Of a stretch of DNA of 64,000 nt, positions 35,356 through 43,879 are shown piece by piece; positions within the stretch are counted from its first letter, which is position 1, and each line of letters begins with the position of its first letter. The notes below the pieces were generated by a model. It saw only the letters and a program-made list of their open reading frames with translations, made no database searches and was not told where the DNA came from. Source of the DNA: JAKZVK01 sp965248255 (GTDB lineage: Bacteria; Acidobacteriota; Terriglobia; Bryobacterales; UBA6623); the NCBI GenBank assembly GCA_965248255.1, contig CBDFIW010000002.1, forward strand, positions 868,001 through 932,000. Direction: 5' to 3'. The translations under genes and the position numbers were made by a program.

Positions 35356-35879
35356 TCCGCTTTCGTCGATGAAGACGAGCGTACGGCCTTCGTTTTGGGC
35401 TTTTTTTTAATGCGCTTCCAGGTCTTGCGCTTCCAGGTGCGGATCCGCTCTTCGTTGCGCTCGCGCGCCTTTCCGGCCGGGCGTTGCGGGCTCCAGTCGA
35501 GCGCTCGCAGGATCTTCCAGGCGTGGCCTGCGTGGTATGCGACCCCGAACTCGTCTCCGGTCAGCCGAGCCACCCGCGGACAGCTCCACAGGGGCGTTGG
35601 GAAGCCGTGGGCTTCCGGGCCTTCCAGCAGCAGCGACGTCAGGCGTTCGCGTTGTGCGGCATCGAGGAGCGGCTTGCGTCCGGCGCGCCCGGCCTGGCGG
35701 AGTCCGGCCGCACCCTGCTCGCGGTATTGCCGCCGCCACTCACTGACGGTTTGGCGAGCGACGTTCAGCCGTCTCGCCGTCTCGGACTGATTGTGGCCTT
35801 GGTGGAGCAGCCGCATCGCTTCGAAACGGCGCTTCTCCAGCGCCTTGAAATCCCGCTTCACACCTTTGGGGTTGCCCAT
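35352..35879 (-). CDS. IS630 transposase, N-terminal HTH part (orfA)
   Basis: The 175-residue frame carries the DNA-binding part: MRLLHQGHNQSETARRLNVA (HTH), ARQTVSEWRRQYREQGAAGL and a second winged-helix segment ending TWKRKTWKRIKKK. It then reaches a run of eight A followed by G, typical of -1 programmed frameshifting, and terminates at 35352 while overlapping orfB. The start is the ATG at 35879; nine codons upstream are also open. Together with orfB it gives a complete, probably functional transposase. Confidence 0.85.
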   Translation of the reverse strand: MGNPKGVKRDFKALEKRRFEAMRLLHQGHNQSETARRLNVARQTVSEWRRQYREQGAAGLRQAGRAGRKPLLDAAQRERLTSLLLEGPEAHGFPTPLWSCPRVARLTGDEFGVAYHAGHAWKILRALDWSPQRPAGKARERNEERIRTWKRKTWKRIKKKPKTKAVRSSSSTKAD

Positions 35880-35978
35880 ACATATATAGATGCTCCACAC
35901 TGTCAAAAAGTGTCATAATAATTTGCGGGATTCAATAGTAGTATGTTTCGTAGCCGTTGTTACGTGTCACATCGCAAT

Positions 35979-36007
35979 GTAGGGGCCCTGGCACACCGTG
36001 CCCGGGG
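35979..36007. repeat. Family A-like palindrome
   Basis: TGTAGGGGCCCTGGCACACC then GTGCCCGGGG: a diverged member of the TAGGGGCGGR family, lying between IS630 and the small zinc-binding gene. Confidence 0.45.
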
Positions 36008-36012
36008 ATCGC

Positions 36013-36222
36013 CTAACGGTCCGCTGAGTCACTCAAACTCCCTCCACTCTCCTTCAACCGGTACTCGCGATAGAGCCTCTCGCAATCGGCTTTGCAAAAG
36101 ACCAGCGTCTCGCCCCGAATCTCGGCTTCCCAGTAACCCTTCGGAATCACCAGGCCGCAGCACGCGCAGTACGTCATTGACTGGTCGTACCACGCCACGT
36201 TCCTATCCACCCATTTGCCCAT
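36013..36222 (-). CDS. Small zinc-binding protein downstream of hyuB
   Basis: A 69-residue protein with TYCACCGLVIPKGYWEAEIR and then VFCKADCERLYREYRL, that is two CxxC/CxxxC pairs spaced like a treble-clef zinc site. Short proteins of this kind often follow hydantoinase/oxoprolinase genes, and I infer an accessory or assembly role. The ATG at 36222 lies after GGAGG with rather long spacing. A TTG start at 36246 overlapping the hyuB stop is also possible and would couple translation. Confidence 0.65.
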   Translation of the reverse strand: MGKWVDRNVAWYDQSMTYCACCGLVIPKGYWEAEIRGETLVFCKADCERLYREYRLKESGGSLSDSADR

Positions 36223-36242
36223 GGTGCGCCTGAACTCCTCCC

Positions 36243-37943
36243 TCAACCTGGGTAGCCGTAGGACGCCTTGGCCGCCTCGACCGAGATCAACCCCTGACGG
36301 ACGTCATCCGCGACCTCTTCGGCCGGACGCTCCTCAGGCGGCCCGTAACCACCCCCGCCGGGCGACGAGATAGCGACCTCATCGCCTCCTTTCAGCGCGA
36401 TCCGCGTAAACTTCGTTGCCGACACGGTCCCGTAGACCTCCGAGAAGGTTCGAAACTCACTATCGCCCTTCTTCTTCACCAACAAGCTGCCGCTTTCGCC
36501 TTGGCCGCCTCCGAACAGCCCCCAAGGGTGCGTCCGGGTACGGTCGAGCAGCGCGCTGACGGTAATCTCGGGTCCGACCACCCGCAGCACGCGCTTGCTG
36601 CCAAGCCCGCCGCGGAACTTGCCGTCTCCGCCCGAATCCGGCCGCAGACTGTACTCCAGCGTCAGGAAGGGATACTTCGTCTCCAAGACCTCCGCCGGTG
36701 TGTTGCGGCAGTTGCCGTTCACCGGACACATCACCGAGTTGCCGTCATGCTCGGCCGTCGCGCCCCAACCGCCGCCGTCGAAGTGATAGTTCGTGTAGTA
36801 CTCGCCCGTATCCGGGTGCACGCCGCCGAACAAGAAGTTGCAAGCCGTGCCGGCCTCCGCCGCCGCTGCCCGCTCGGGGACCGCTTGGCTGAGCGCCGCC
36901 ATCACGACATTCTGCAAGTGCGGGTGCGTCTCGGTATTCCCGCCGACCGACGGGCCCGGATGCCGCACGTTTACCAGCGTGCCGGGATTCGTAATCAGGC
37001 GAATCGGCCGATAGCACCCCGAGTTCACCGGGATGTCCTTATTGGTCACATGGAGCACCGCACTGTAGGTGGCCGCCGCGGTGACGACAAACGTCGCGTT
37101 AACCGGGCCCAGCGATTGCGGGTCGGAATCCGTCCAGTCGGCGATGATCTCGTCGTCCTTGACGATCAGTTTCAGCCGCATCCACACCGGCTGATCGGTG
37201 ACTCCGTCGTCCTCCATGCAGTCTTCGAAGCGATACACGCCGTTGGGGATCTCGCTTATCTCCGAGCGCATCCATCGTTCCGAATAGTCCAACAACTGAT
37301 CGCCGGCCGCCGCGAATAGTTCCGGCCCGTAGCGGCCCAGCAATTCCAACATGCGCGTTTCCGCGATGTTGAGCGAGCCGATCATGGCATGCAGATCGCC
37401 CCAGCTTGTTTTCGGCGTGCGGTGATTCGTCAGGATAATGCGCCAAACATCCTTCACATACTCGCCGCGCTGCATGATCTTGACGGGCGGCAAGCGCAGC
37501 CCTTCCTGGTAGACCTCGGTCGCGTCGGCCGCGAACGAACCCGGCGCCATGCCGCCGATTTCGCCGATGTGCGCTATGTTGCCGACAAAGCATCGCAGTT
37601 CGTCCCCGTGGAACACCGGCTTGAGAACCAAATGTTCCGGCATGTGGCACTGGCCGCGGTAGGGGTCATTGTGGATGATCACGTCACCGGGTTCGAACGA
37701 CTCCAGACCCAGCTCTTCGATCGTCCACTTGACGGCGTACTGCGCCGAGCCGAGCATCGTCGGGCAGAACTCGGCCTGTCCGATCATATCCGCCTGCGGG
37801 TTGAAGATGATGCACGAGAAATCCAGCCCCTCGTTGAAGATCGGCGAGTAACTCGTGCGCATCATGGCCGTGCCCATCTCACGGCAGGCGTTGATGAGCG
37901 CGTTGTTGATGACGCTCAGGGTAACGCTGTCGATCTTCTCCAC
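36243..37943 (-). CDS. hyuB: Hydantoinase B/oxoprolinase family protein
   Basis: A 566-residue subunit of the ATP-dependent hydantoinase/5-oxoprolinase/acetone carboxylase superfamily. Family blocks are YSPIFNEGLDFSCIIFNPQA, PGDVIIHNDPYRGQCHMPEH (metal and substrate region), GNIAHIGEIGGMAPGSFAAD, VNSGCYRPIRLITNPGTLVN and the Gly-rich C-terminal ISSPGGGGYGPPEERP. With HyuA it would hydrolyse a cyclic amide (hydantoin, 5-oxoproline) or carboxylate a ketone, using ATP. The GTG start is preceded by AAAGGAACCT. It lies 13 bases after hyuA in one operon. The exact substrate cannot be read. Confidence 0.9.
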   Translation of the reverse strand: MEKIDSVTLSVINNALINACREMGTAMMRTSYSPIFNEGLDFSCIIFNPQADMIGQAEFCPTMLGSAQYAVKWTIEELGLESFEPGDVIIHNDPYRGQCHMPEHLVLKPVFHGDELRCFVGNIAHIGEIGGMAPGSFAADATEVYQEGLRLPPVKIMQRGEYVKDVWRIILTNHRTPKTSWGDLHAMIGSLNIAETRMLELLGRYGPELFAAAGDQLLDYSERWMRSEISEIPNGVYRFEDCMEDDGVTDQPVWMRLKLIVKDDEIIADWTDSDPQSLGPVNATFVVTAAATYSAVLHVTNKDIPVNSGCYRPIRLITNPGTLVNVRHPGPSVGGNTETHPHLQNVVMAALSQAVPERAAAAEAGTACNFLFGGVHPDTGEYYTNYHFDGGGWGATAEHDGNSVMCPVNGNCRNTPAEVLETKYPFLTLEYSLRPDSGGDGKFRGGLGSKRVLRVVGPEITVSALLDRTRTHPWGLFGGGQGESGSLLVKKKGDSEFRTFSEVYGTVSATKFTRIALKGGDEVAISSPGGGGYGPPEERPAEEVADDVRQGLISVEAAKASYGYPG

Positions 37944-37956
37944 AGGTTCCTTTCCG

Positions 37957-40011
37957 CTAGACGTCCATCGTGATCACGCCCTGCTCATCGACACGGAGAT
38001 GATGGCCGGGGTGCGCGAGAATCATCGAATCCACCTCTTCGACCAGCGCGGGGCCTTCAAGCGCAAACCCTCCCGGCAGATCTTCGCGGCGGTAGACAGG
38101 GCAATCCGTAAATCCGTGTTCCTTGAAGTACACGGGAAGAATCTCGCGCGGCTGCGGAGCACCATCCGACACCACCGGCTTGAGTCGCGGATTCGCCGTG
38201 CGGCCCACCACTTTCACATTGAAGCGGATCAGCTCGATGACTTCGTAGCCGATCGAGTAGCCATAGAAATGCTCGTGGAGACGGTGAAACTCCTCAAACG
38301 CCTTCTCCAAGCTCCGCGCGCTGATGGCTCCGCTCTCGACCTTCACGTCGTGCTCGTAGTTCTGGCCGGCGTAACGCATGCTGATCGTGCGCTCGACCTC
38401 GGGGTCACCGGTGAATCCTTCATTGCGAAGCTCGCCGATGGCTTCGTTGACCAGCTCGTCGAAGTGCTCGCCCACAACGGCCGCCTCGACACTGTCGGAG
38501 CGAAAATGCTTGCTCCGCACCTTGTCCACCTGATAATCGGCGATCAGAGAGCCGAACGCCGAGCACAATCCCGGGTAGAGCGGGACGACGATGCGCTTCA
38601 TACCCACCCGCTCGACGATACCGCCCGCGTGTAGCGGACCCGCGCCTCCGAAGGCCACCAACGTGAAGTCACGCGCATCCAATCCCCGGTCGATCGAGAC
38701 AACGCGGATGGCGTTTGCCATATTCTCGTTGGCCATCTCGATGACGGCCTGTGCCGTTTCCTCTGCATTCATGTTGAGCTTTGTGCCTAACTCAGCCAGC
38801 TTGTTCCCAGCCTTCTCGGGGTTCAGCTTCATCTTTCCCGCAAGGAAGTAGTCCGGGTTGAGTCTGCCCAGCACGAGATTTGCGTCCGTAACGGTTACGT
38901 CCTGACCGCCGTGGTCGTAGCAAACTGGTCCGGGGTCGGCGCCGGCGCTTTGCGGCCCCACACGGAGGAAGCCTCCTTTGTCGATCCAGGCGATACTGCC
39001 GCCGCCTGCCCCAATCGTCGTCAAATCGACGAACGGAGCGGCAATCGGGACACCCCACTCGATCTGGTAGTCGGTGTTGTACGCAATCCGGCCATTCCGC
39101 ACGACGCCGACGTCGCAGCTCGTGCCGCCCATGTCGAGTGTGACGAGGTCCTTGTGGCCGGCAAGCTCTCCGAAGAATCGGCCCCCGATCATGCCGCCGC
39201 TGAGACCCGACAAGACAACACCGACGGGTTCGTTCTCGGCGGCCTCCGCGGTGGCGTGGCCGCCGTTGGACTTCATCACAGCCCAAGGACATGCGATACC
39301 CAAGCTGCCCAAGCTCTTCCTGACACCGTTGACGTACCGCTGCAGGGTGGGCTTGATGTAAGCGTCGGCGAGGACCGTGCTCCCGCGCTCGTACTCTCTC
39401 CAGATCGGCGCCACGCGGTAGGAGAGCGACACCGGAAGGTCGGGGAACCGGTCTTCGAGATACTCCCGCACGCGGCGCTCGTGCAGGGGGTTCAGGTGAG
39501 AGAACAACAGGCACACGGCAATGACGGTGTCGCCGCCGGCGCCCCCGTTCAACCGCCCTTCGATCCGTTCCGCCAGCCCTTGCAGTGCCCGGTCAGTCAG
39601 CGCGACGAGCACTTCGCCCTTGTGGTTGACGCGCTCATCGATCTCGAGGCAATCAACACGTTCCACCAGTGGCTTGGGCTTGGTCCACTCGAGGGAATAG
39701 TGGTAGCGGCGATTGATGCGCTGAATGAAGGGAACATCGCGAAAGCCCTTTGTTGTTACGAACAGGACCCGCGCCCCGCTGCGTTGCAGCAGTGCGTTCG
39801 TGGCCACGGTTGTTCCAAGGATCAGCGAGGAGAAAGCTTCAGGGGGAATGTGGGATTCACCGATCACCCCGACAAGAGCCTCGACCGGATCGCGCGGCGA
39901 GGACGGCCACTTCGCAACGACCAGATCGCCGCTCGCTTCGTCCAGCGCGACGAGGTCCGTGAAGGTTCCACCGGTATCGATGCCGCAGCGAACTCGTGTC
40001 GGGTTGCTCAT
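37957..40011 (-). CDS. hyuA: Hydantoinase A/oxoprolinase family protein
   Basis: A 684-residue ATP-binding subunit. It opens with RCGIDTGGTFTDLVALDEAS, the hydantoinase/oxoprolinase N-terminal signature. Next come GTTVATNALLQRSGARVLFV, a second actin-like ATP motif (VTLDMGGTSCDVGVVRNGR) with AAPFVDLTTIGAGGGSIAWI, and FGGAGPLHAGGIVERVGMKR. The length is normal. It is the first gene of the hyuA-hyuB-zinc protein operon, with the promoter presumably in 40012-40203. That gap also contains a family E palindrome at 40085-40113. Confidence 0.9.
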   Translation of the reverse strand: MSNPTRVRCGIDTGGTFTDLVALDEASGDLVVAKWPSSPRDPVEALVGVIGESHIPPEAFSSLILGTTVATNALLQRSGARVLFVTTKGFRDVPFIQRINRRYHYSLEWTKPKPLVERVDCLEIDERVNHKGEVLVALTDRALQGLAERIEGRLNGGAGGDTVIAVCLLFSHLNPLHERRVREYLEDRFPDLPVSLSYRVAPIWREYERGSTVLADAYIKPTLQRYVNGVRKSLGSLGIACPWAVMKSNGGHATAEAAENEPVGVVLSGLSGGMIGGRFFGELAGHKDLVTLDMGGTSCDVGVVRNGRIAYNTDYQIEWGVPIAAPFVDLTTIGAGGGSIAWIDKGGFLRVGPQSAGADPGPVCYDHGGQDVTVTDANLVLGRLNPDYFLAGKMKLNPEKAGNKLAELGTKLNMNAEETAQAVIEMANENMANAIRVVSIDRGLDARDFTLVAFGGAGPLHAGGIVERVGMKRIVVPLYPGLCSAFGSLIADYQVDKVRSKHFRSDSVEAAVVGEHFDELVNEAIGELRNEGFTGDPEVERTISMRYAGQNYEHDVKVESGAISARSLEKAFEEFHRLHEHFYGYSIGYEVIELIRFNVKVVGRTANPRLKPVVSDGAPQPREILPVYFKEHGFTDCPVYRREDLPGGFALEGPALVEEVDSMILAHPGHHLRVDEQGVITMDV

Positions 40012-40084
40012 GACAGGCTTCTGAACGGGACGTCAGGAAGTACAACATTATACGCGTGATGGCGTCACCCGCACGAGGGATTCG

Positions 40085-40113
40085 CAGCGCGGACTTCCGT
40101 CCGCGGCTCTGAA
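40085..40113. repeat. Extragenic palindrome, family E, copy 1
   Basis: CAGCGCGGACTTCCGTCCGC followed by GGCTCTGAA; the GCGGAC/GTCCGC arms form a hairpin. Related copies with the same GGCTCTGA end lie at 56166-56194 (inverted) and 56253-56280. Confidence 0.6.
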
Positions 40114-40203
40114 GTGTTGAGTGGCACGGTCGCGGCGGGCCGGGACGCAGGGCGATTCTCGAACCTTACCTATGGAGCCGGCCGCGGCGCATGACAACGC
40201 AGG

Positions 40204-41676
40204 TTAAAGGGCAGCGCTCAGCACGGTCTCCTCGGTTGCTTCGTCCGCGCTCAACTGCGAGACGATGCGACCCTGCTTCATCACCAGAATCCGCGTGCTC
40301 ATCGAAAGTATCTCCGGGATCTCGGACGACACGAGCAGAACGGCCGCTCCGCGGCCAGCGAGTTCGGCAATGATCCGGTAGATCTCGCTCTTCGCGCCGA
40401 CGTCGATTCCCGCCGTTGGCTCATCGAGCAGAAAGATCTTCACCGGCGTGCTGAGCCATTTCGCCAAAGCGACTTTCTGTTGATTTCCGCCACTGAGGCT
40501 GGAGACCGGCTGTCTGTGCCCAGCCGCCCGCACGTCGGTCTTGCGCATCATCTCGGCCACAAACTTGCTCTCGTTCCGGAGCCTGAGGATTCCTCGCTTG
40601 GCGAACCGCCTCACGACGGCCAACGTGATGTTCTCGCCCACACTGCGGCACGCCACCAGCCCTTCGCCATGCCGGTCTTCGGACAGATAGGCGATCCCGT
40701 GTGCCAAAGCTCGCCGCGGAGAGGTAATCCGAACCGGCTTCTCGTCGACGAGAACACGCCCGGCATCAAGCGAGCCGGCGCCGATGATGGACTTACAAAC
40801 GTCCGTCCGCCCCGAGCCGACCAGCCCGGCCAGACCGACAACCTCCCCCGCATGCAACGTGAAGCTGACGTCTTGGAACACCCCGGACCGCGTCAGATTC
40901 TCGACGCGCAACAGTTCCCGGCCTCGTTCGCTCGGCTTATCGGGAAACTGCTCCGTCCACCGTCGGCCCACCATCTTCCCCACCAAGAACGCTCGATCCA
41001 CGTTCTCGCCGAGTTCGTAAACGCCCACCAGCCGGCCGTCACGAAGCACACTCACCCGATCCGCGATCGTAAAGATCTCGTCGAGGCGATGTGAGATGTA
41101 GAGAATCGTCTTGCCTTCGGACCGCAGCTTGCGAATGATCTCGAACAGCGTTTCCATCTCACCTGGCCCGAGCACCGCGGACGGCTCATCCATGATCAGG
41201 ACCCTTGCCGAAACCGACAGCGCACGTGCAATCTCGGTGACCCGCCGGCCGCCGGCGCCGAGTTCCCTCACGGGCCGGCGGGGGTCGAGATCGAAATCGA
41301 GCTGCTCCAACAGCGCCCGCGCCTCTGCAAACAGCCGCTTCCAATCAATGAGGCCCAGTCGCGTGCGGGGCTCGCGGCCGAGAAAGATGTTCTCGGCAAC
41401 GGTCATCTCCGGAACCAGCGTGAACTGTTGGTGGACGACCGAGACGCCCGCCTCCATCGCCTCATGCGGGTTCTGAAAGTGCACCCGACGACCGTCCAGA
41501 TAGAGCGCTCCGTGATCCGGCTGCAGCGCCCCGCAGACAATCTTCATCAGCGTGGACTTGCCCGCGCCGTTTTCCCCGAGCACGGCATGGACTTCGCCTG
41601 CTCGGGCGGAGAAGTCCACGTGATCGAGGGCTCGGGTGCCCCCGAAATGCTTGACCACCTCCCGAGCTTCAAGCAT
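40204..41676 (-). CDS. Ribose-type sugar ABC transporter, ATP-binding protein (RbsA/MglA-like)
   Basis: A 490-residue double ATPase. The N-terminal half has Walker A (LGENGAGKSTLMKIVCG), a loosely conserved signature region (ELGAGGRRVTEIARAL) and Walker B (RVLIMDEPSAVLGPGE). The C-terminal half has the degenerate Walker A GLVGSGRTDVCK usual in this class, signature SSLSGGNQQKVALAKWL and Walker B IFLLDEPTAGIDVGAK. The protein couples ATP use to sugar or nucleoside uptake. The ATG at 41676 gives the standard N-terminus; upstream open sequence is ignored. Its likely permease and binding protein are at 50128-52331 on the other strand, which is unusual. Confidence 0.88.
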   Translation of the reverse strand: MLEAREVVKHFGGTRALDHVDFSARAGEVHAVLGENGAGKSTLMKIVCGALQPDHGALYLDGRRVHFQNPHEAMEAGVSVVHQQFTLVPEMTVAENIFLGREPRTRLGLIDWKRLFAEARALLEQLDFDLDPRRPVRELGAGGRRVTEIARALSVSARVLIMDEPSAVLGPGEMETLFEIIRKLRSEGKTILYISHRLDEIFTIADRVSVLRDGRLVGVYELGENVDRAFLVGKMVGRRWTEQFPDKPSERGRELLRVENLTRSGVFQDVSFTLHAGEVVGLAGLVGSGRTDVCKSIIGAGSLDAGRVLVDEKPVRITSPRRALAHGIAYLSEDRHGEGLVACRSVGENITLAVVRRFAKRGILRLRNESKFVAEMMRKTDVRAAGHRQPVSSLSGGNQQKVALAKWLSTPVKIFLLDEPTAGIDVGAKSEIYRIIAELAGRGAAVLLVSSEIPEILSMSTRILVMKQGRIVSQLSADEATEETVLSAAL

Positions 41677-42128
41677 GGGGACACAGGAAACTACTGGTGT
41701 TTGCGCCAACCGCACCAGTCTACCAGCCGCCTCGGAGTTCGTTCCAAAGCCGTCGCATGAATGCCGAAGAAGCGTGCGGTGGCAGCGCGGCTGGAGTGCC
41801 GGCCTTCGTCGAAACACCCCACCATCTCGCCGTTTGGAGCCTCATGAATAAACCCTGCGCCGTCGGGGAGGATTTGGCGGCTGTGGACGATCGGAAACAG
41901 GCCCTTGTACGGCGCGCCCACGCTACAATGTCGAGCGAAAGGGCGTCACTTTCGCATAGCTGTCGAGAGTGATTTCACGTTGAACTGTGAGGCATCAGAG
42001 TTCCGCAACCCCGTCGTCGAGCTAGTCGAAATCGAGTCCCATCAGATGGCTAGCGAGACTCTGGGCCCATAGCGAGTGACATCGGTTGTTCCCGACAGTT
42101 ATCGCACGGCGGTACAATCTAGCCGTCG
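41677..42128. other. Intergenic region without a supported gene
   Basis: This 452-base stretch lies between the ABC ATPase gene and the kinase stub and should hold divergent promoters. A 76-codon open frame (41691-41921, minus) starting at GTG reads GAPYKGLFPIVHSRQILPDG and has protein-like composition, but I recognise no family and see no ribosome-binding site. I leave it unannotated. Confidence 0.4.
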
Positions 42129-42299
42129 ATGGTCGGCCAAACCATCTCGCATTACCGCATCACCGAGAAGCTCGGGGAAGGCGAGGACGGCCAAAAAGGA
42201 AATCCTAGCTTAACGGTGACCGAAGGGTCATACTTGATAGGTTCTTATGATGGCGGCGGGTTCGACGCTGTCTTGGCCCGAGCGTCCGAGAGAGTGTAG
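42129..42299 (+). pseudogene. Serine/threonine protein kinase N-terminal stub
   Basis: The frame starts MVGQTISHYRITEKLGEGED, which is the usual opening of acidobacterial Ser/Thr kinases (MIGQTISHYRI-KLGEGGMG). The likeness ends at the glycine loop. After GEGEDG the sequence turns into unrelated residues and stops at codon 57. ATP-binding Lys and catalytic loop are absent. I infer a truncated kinase whose body was deleted, perhaps when the neighbouring bacilliredoxin segment arrived. Confidence 0.6.
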
Positions 42300-42322
42300 A
42301 AACCAAAATGGAGGGAGTTCGT

Positions 42323-42832
42323 ATGCAGCCTTTGTATGATGCGGAAGCAGTGCGGCCCATGTGGGAGGAGCTGGCGCAATGTGGCGTCACACCGCTCAAG
42401 ACCGCTGCCGATGTTGACGAGGCTCTTGGCAAGCCTGGAACCACGCTTATTGTCGTAAACTCCATCTGCGGCTGTGCGGCCGGAGGCGCCCGACCCGGGG
42501 TCACCCAGGCGCTGCAGGCCGCTGTCATCCCGGATCACTTGACCACGGTTTTTGCGGGGGTCGATATGGAGGCGACCCAACGCGCGCGCGAGCGCATGCC
42601 GGAGGTTGCGCCATCGTCGCCGTCCGTCGCCCTGTTCAAGGACGGCGCGCTTGTCTATGCGCTGGAGCGTCGGCATATCGAGCGCATGATGCCTGATGAG
42701 ATCGCCGGTGAGCTTGAGAAGGCTTACCGTCAGCATTGCACCTGCAAGGGGCCGTCCGTACCCGCCGATGTGTACGGGCAGATAGTGCACGCGCGGCAGT
42801 GCGGATCGCAGATCCCGAGCTTTAGAGGCTGA
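42323..42832 (+). CDS. BrxA/BrxB-type bacilliredoxin
   Basis: A 169-residue thioredoxin-fold protein of the UPF0403/YphP family. The active site is the CGC motif in TLIVVNSICGCAAGGARPGV. The conserved flank LYDAEAVRPMWEELAQCGVT and a late segment PSVALFKDGALVYALERRHI agree with the family. In Firmicutes these proteins remove bacillithiol from cysteines. Acidobacteria also encode them, and the thiol partner here is not known. GGAGG stands nine bases before the ATG at 42323; an ATG at 42308 is less likely. An extra C-terminal CTCKG pair is visible. A ferredoxin gene follows 95 bases later. Confidence 0.85.
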   Translation: MQPLYDAEAVRPMWEELAQCGVTPLKTAADVDEALGKPGTTLIVVNSICGCAAGGARPGVTQALQAAVIPDHLTTVFAGVDMEATQRARERMPEVAPSSPSVALFKDGALVYALERRHIERMMPDEIAGELEKAYRQHCTCKGPSVPADVYGQIVHARQCGSQIPSFRG

Positions 42833-42927
42833 TTCGGTGCCTTCACGGAGGCGCGGCAAACCGGACTCGGCCCAGAAACGGTTGTTGAACTAAGACCAGA
42901 CTAAAAGCTCAGAAGGAGGTCGGGAAG

Positions 42928-43242
42928 ATGGCCTTCATTATTGCCGAACCATGTATCGGTACGAAGGACACAGCTTGCGTCGATGCTTGCCCGGTGGATT
43001 GTATCCACCCGAGGACGGACGGGACGTACGAAGATGGCCGTCCTGGCTTCGAGAAGGTCCCGCAACTCTATATTGATCCAACCGAGTGCATCGACTGTGG
43101 GGCGTGTGTGCCGGTGTGTCCAGTCGAGGCGATCTTCGACGAAGCGGACCTTCCGGAGAAATGGCAGCACTTCGTTGAGATCAATGCCAACTATGTCGAT
43201 GCCGGGCAGTTCCAGGCAGAGAAATACCCAAAAGATGGCTAA
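42928..43242 (+). CDS. fdxA: 7Fe-type ferredoxin (FdxA-like)
   Basis: A 104-residue electron carrier. The first cluster region has CIGTKDTACVDACPVDCIH and the second has CIDCGACVPVCPVEAIF, the pattern of a 3Fe-4S plus 4Fe-4S ferredoxin. The C-terminal tail ADLPEKWQHFVEINANY is typical of the FdxA subgroup. AGAAGGAGG stands before the ATG. It may serve one of the oxidoreductases nearby, for example the SagB-like protein, but no direct link is visible. A partial second copy of its 3' end occurs 260 bases downstream. Confidence 0.9.
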   Translation: MAFIIAEPCIGTKDTACVDACPVDCIHPRTDGTYEDGRPGFEKVPQLYIDPTECIDCGACVPVCPVEAIFDEADLPEKWQHFVEINANYVDAGQFQAEKYPKDG

Positions 43243-43501
43243 TCTATGATATGCCTGCAAGTGATATGCCGAACGAACCATCGTTTTTGACCAGCCGCCG
43301 CGATCCTTGTTGAGTGAACCCACCTCGAACAGTAATCGATACTTGCCTGTCAGCCTCGTAGATCTCAGGCCGTAGAGGCTGCCCGAGAGGCAACCACCAA
43401 CCGCCGTCGGATCTTGGGCCTCGCCGGAGCCGTGATGATCGACTTGGGCCAGTCGGCGTGGTGGCACATCTCCTGGGCCTGGAAGCTGTAGGGCGCGATC
43501 T

Positions 43502-43566
43502 ATGGCAGCACTTTGTTGAGATCAATGCGAACTATGTCGATGCCGGCAGTTCCAAGCAGAGAAATA
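43502..43566 (+). pseudogene. Duplicated fragment of the ferredoxin 3' end
   Basis: These 65 bases match 43161-43226 of the ferredoxin gene with only about four differences, one being a missing G that breaks the frame. The fragment encodes WQHFVEINANYVDAG. The surrounding region 43243-43879 has no other gene that I can support; an 80-codon minus-strand frame with one hydrophobic stretch (43614-43853) is noted but not called. Confidence 0.75.
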
Positions 43567-43879
43567 CCAATCAGAGGAGTAACGTGCGCGACTCCACAGC
43601 GGCCTTGAGAAAATCAGAACGCGGTGCGGTACTTGTAGCCTGGGGAAGGGTTGCTCTCGGCGGCGGCTGTTGAAGCCGACGCGAAGGCCTTTCCGGAGGC
43701 GGCGATCTGGGACACCATTAGTCTCGTTGTGCTCCACGAGACAAGAAGAACGATGATGATCCCCCAGACTGCCATCGACCTAGCTCGCCAGACTGCACGA
43801 ACTCGAAACGGTTGGAGCGGCTTCGCGCAGCCAGTGCAAAAGGCCTCGCGCACAACCAGCCTCGTTGGACAACTCTTGA

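Larger units (their letters stand above)
34842..35935 (-). mobile_element. IS630-family insertion sequence
   Basis: A 1,094-bp element flanked by TA on both sides (34840-34841 and 35936-35937), the target duplication of this family. Ends are TTGACTCCCGCA at the left and TGCGGGATTCAA at the right (one mismatch over 12), with imperfect matching further in. It holds two overlapping transposase frames. Twelve bases identical to the left end reappear at the window edge (63989-64000). Confidence 0.88.

Noticed and set aside
41691..41921. 76-codon minus-strand frame with protein-like composition
   Set aside because: GTG start without a ribosome-binding site and no recognisable family; too weak to annotate.
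43614..43853. 80-codon minus-strand frame with a hydrophobic stretch
   Set aside because: No ribosome-binding site, no family resemblance, and it lies in a degenerated region.
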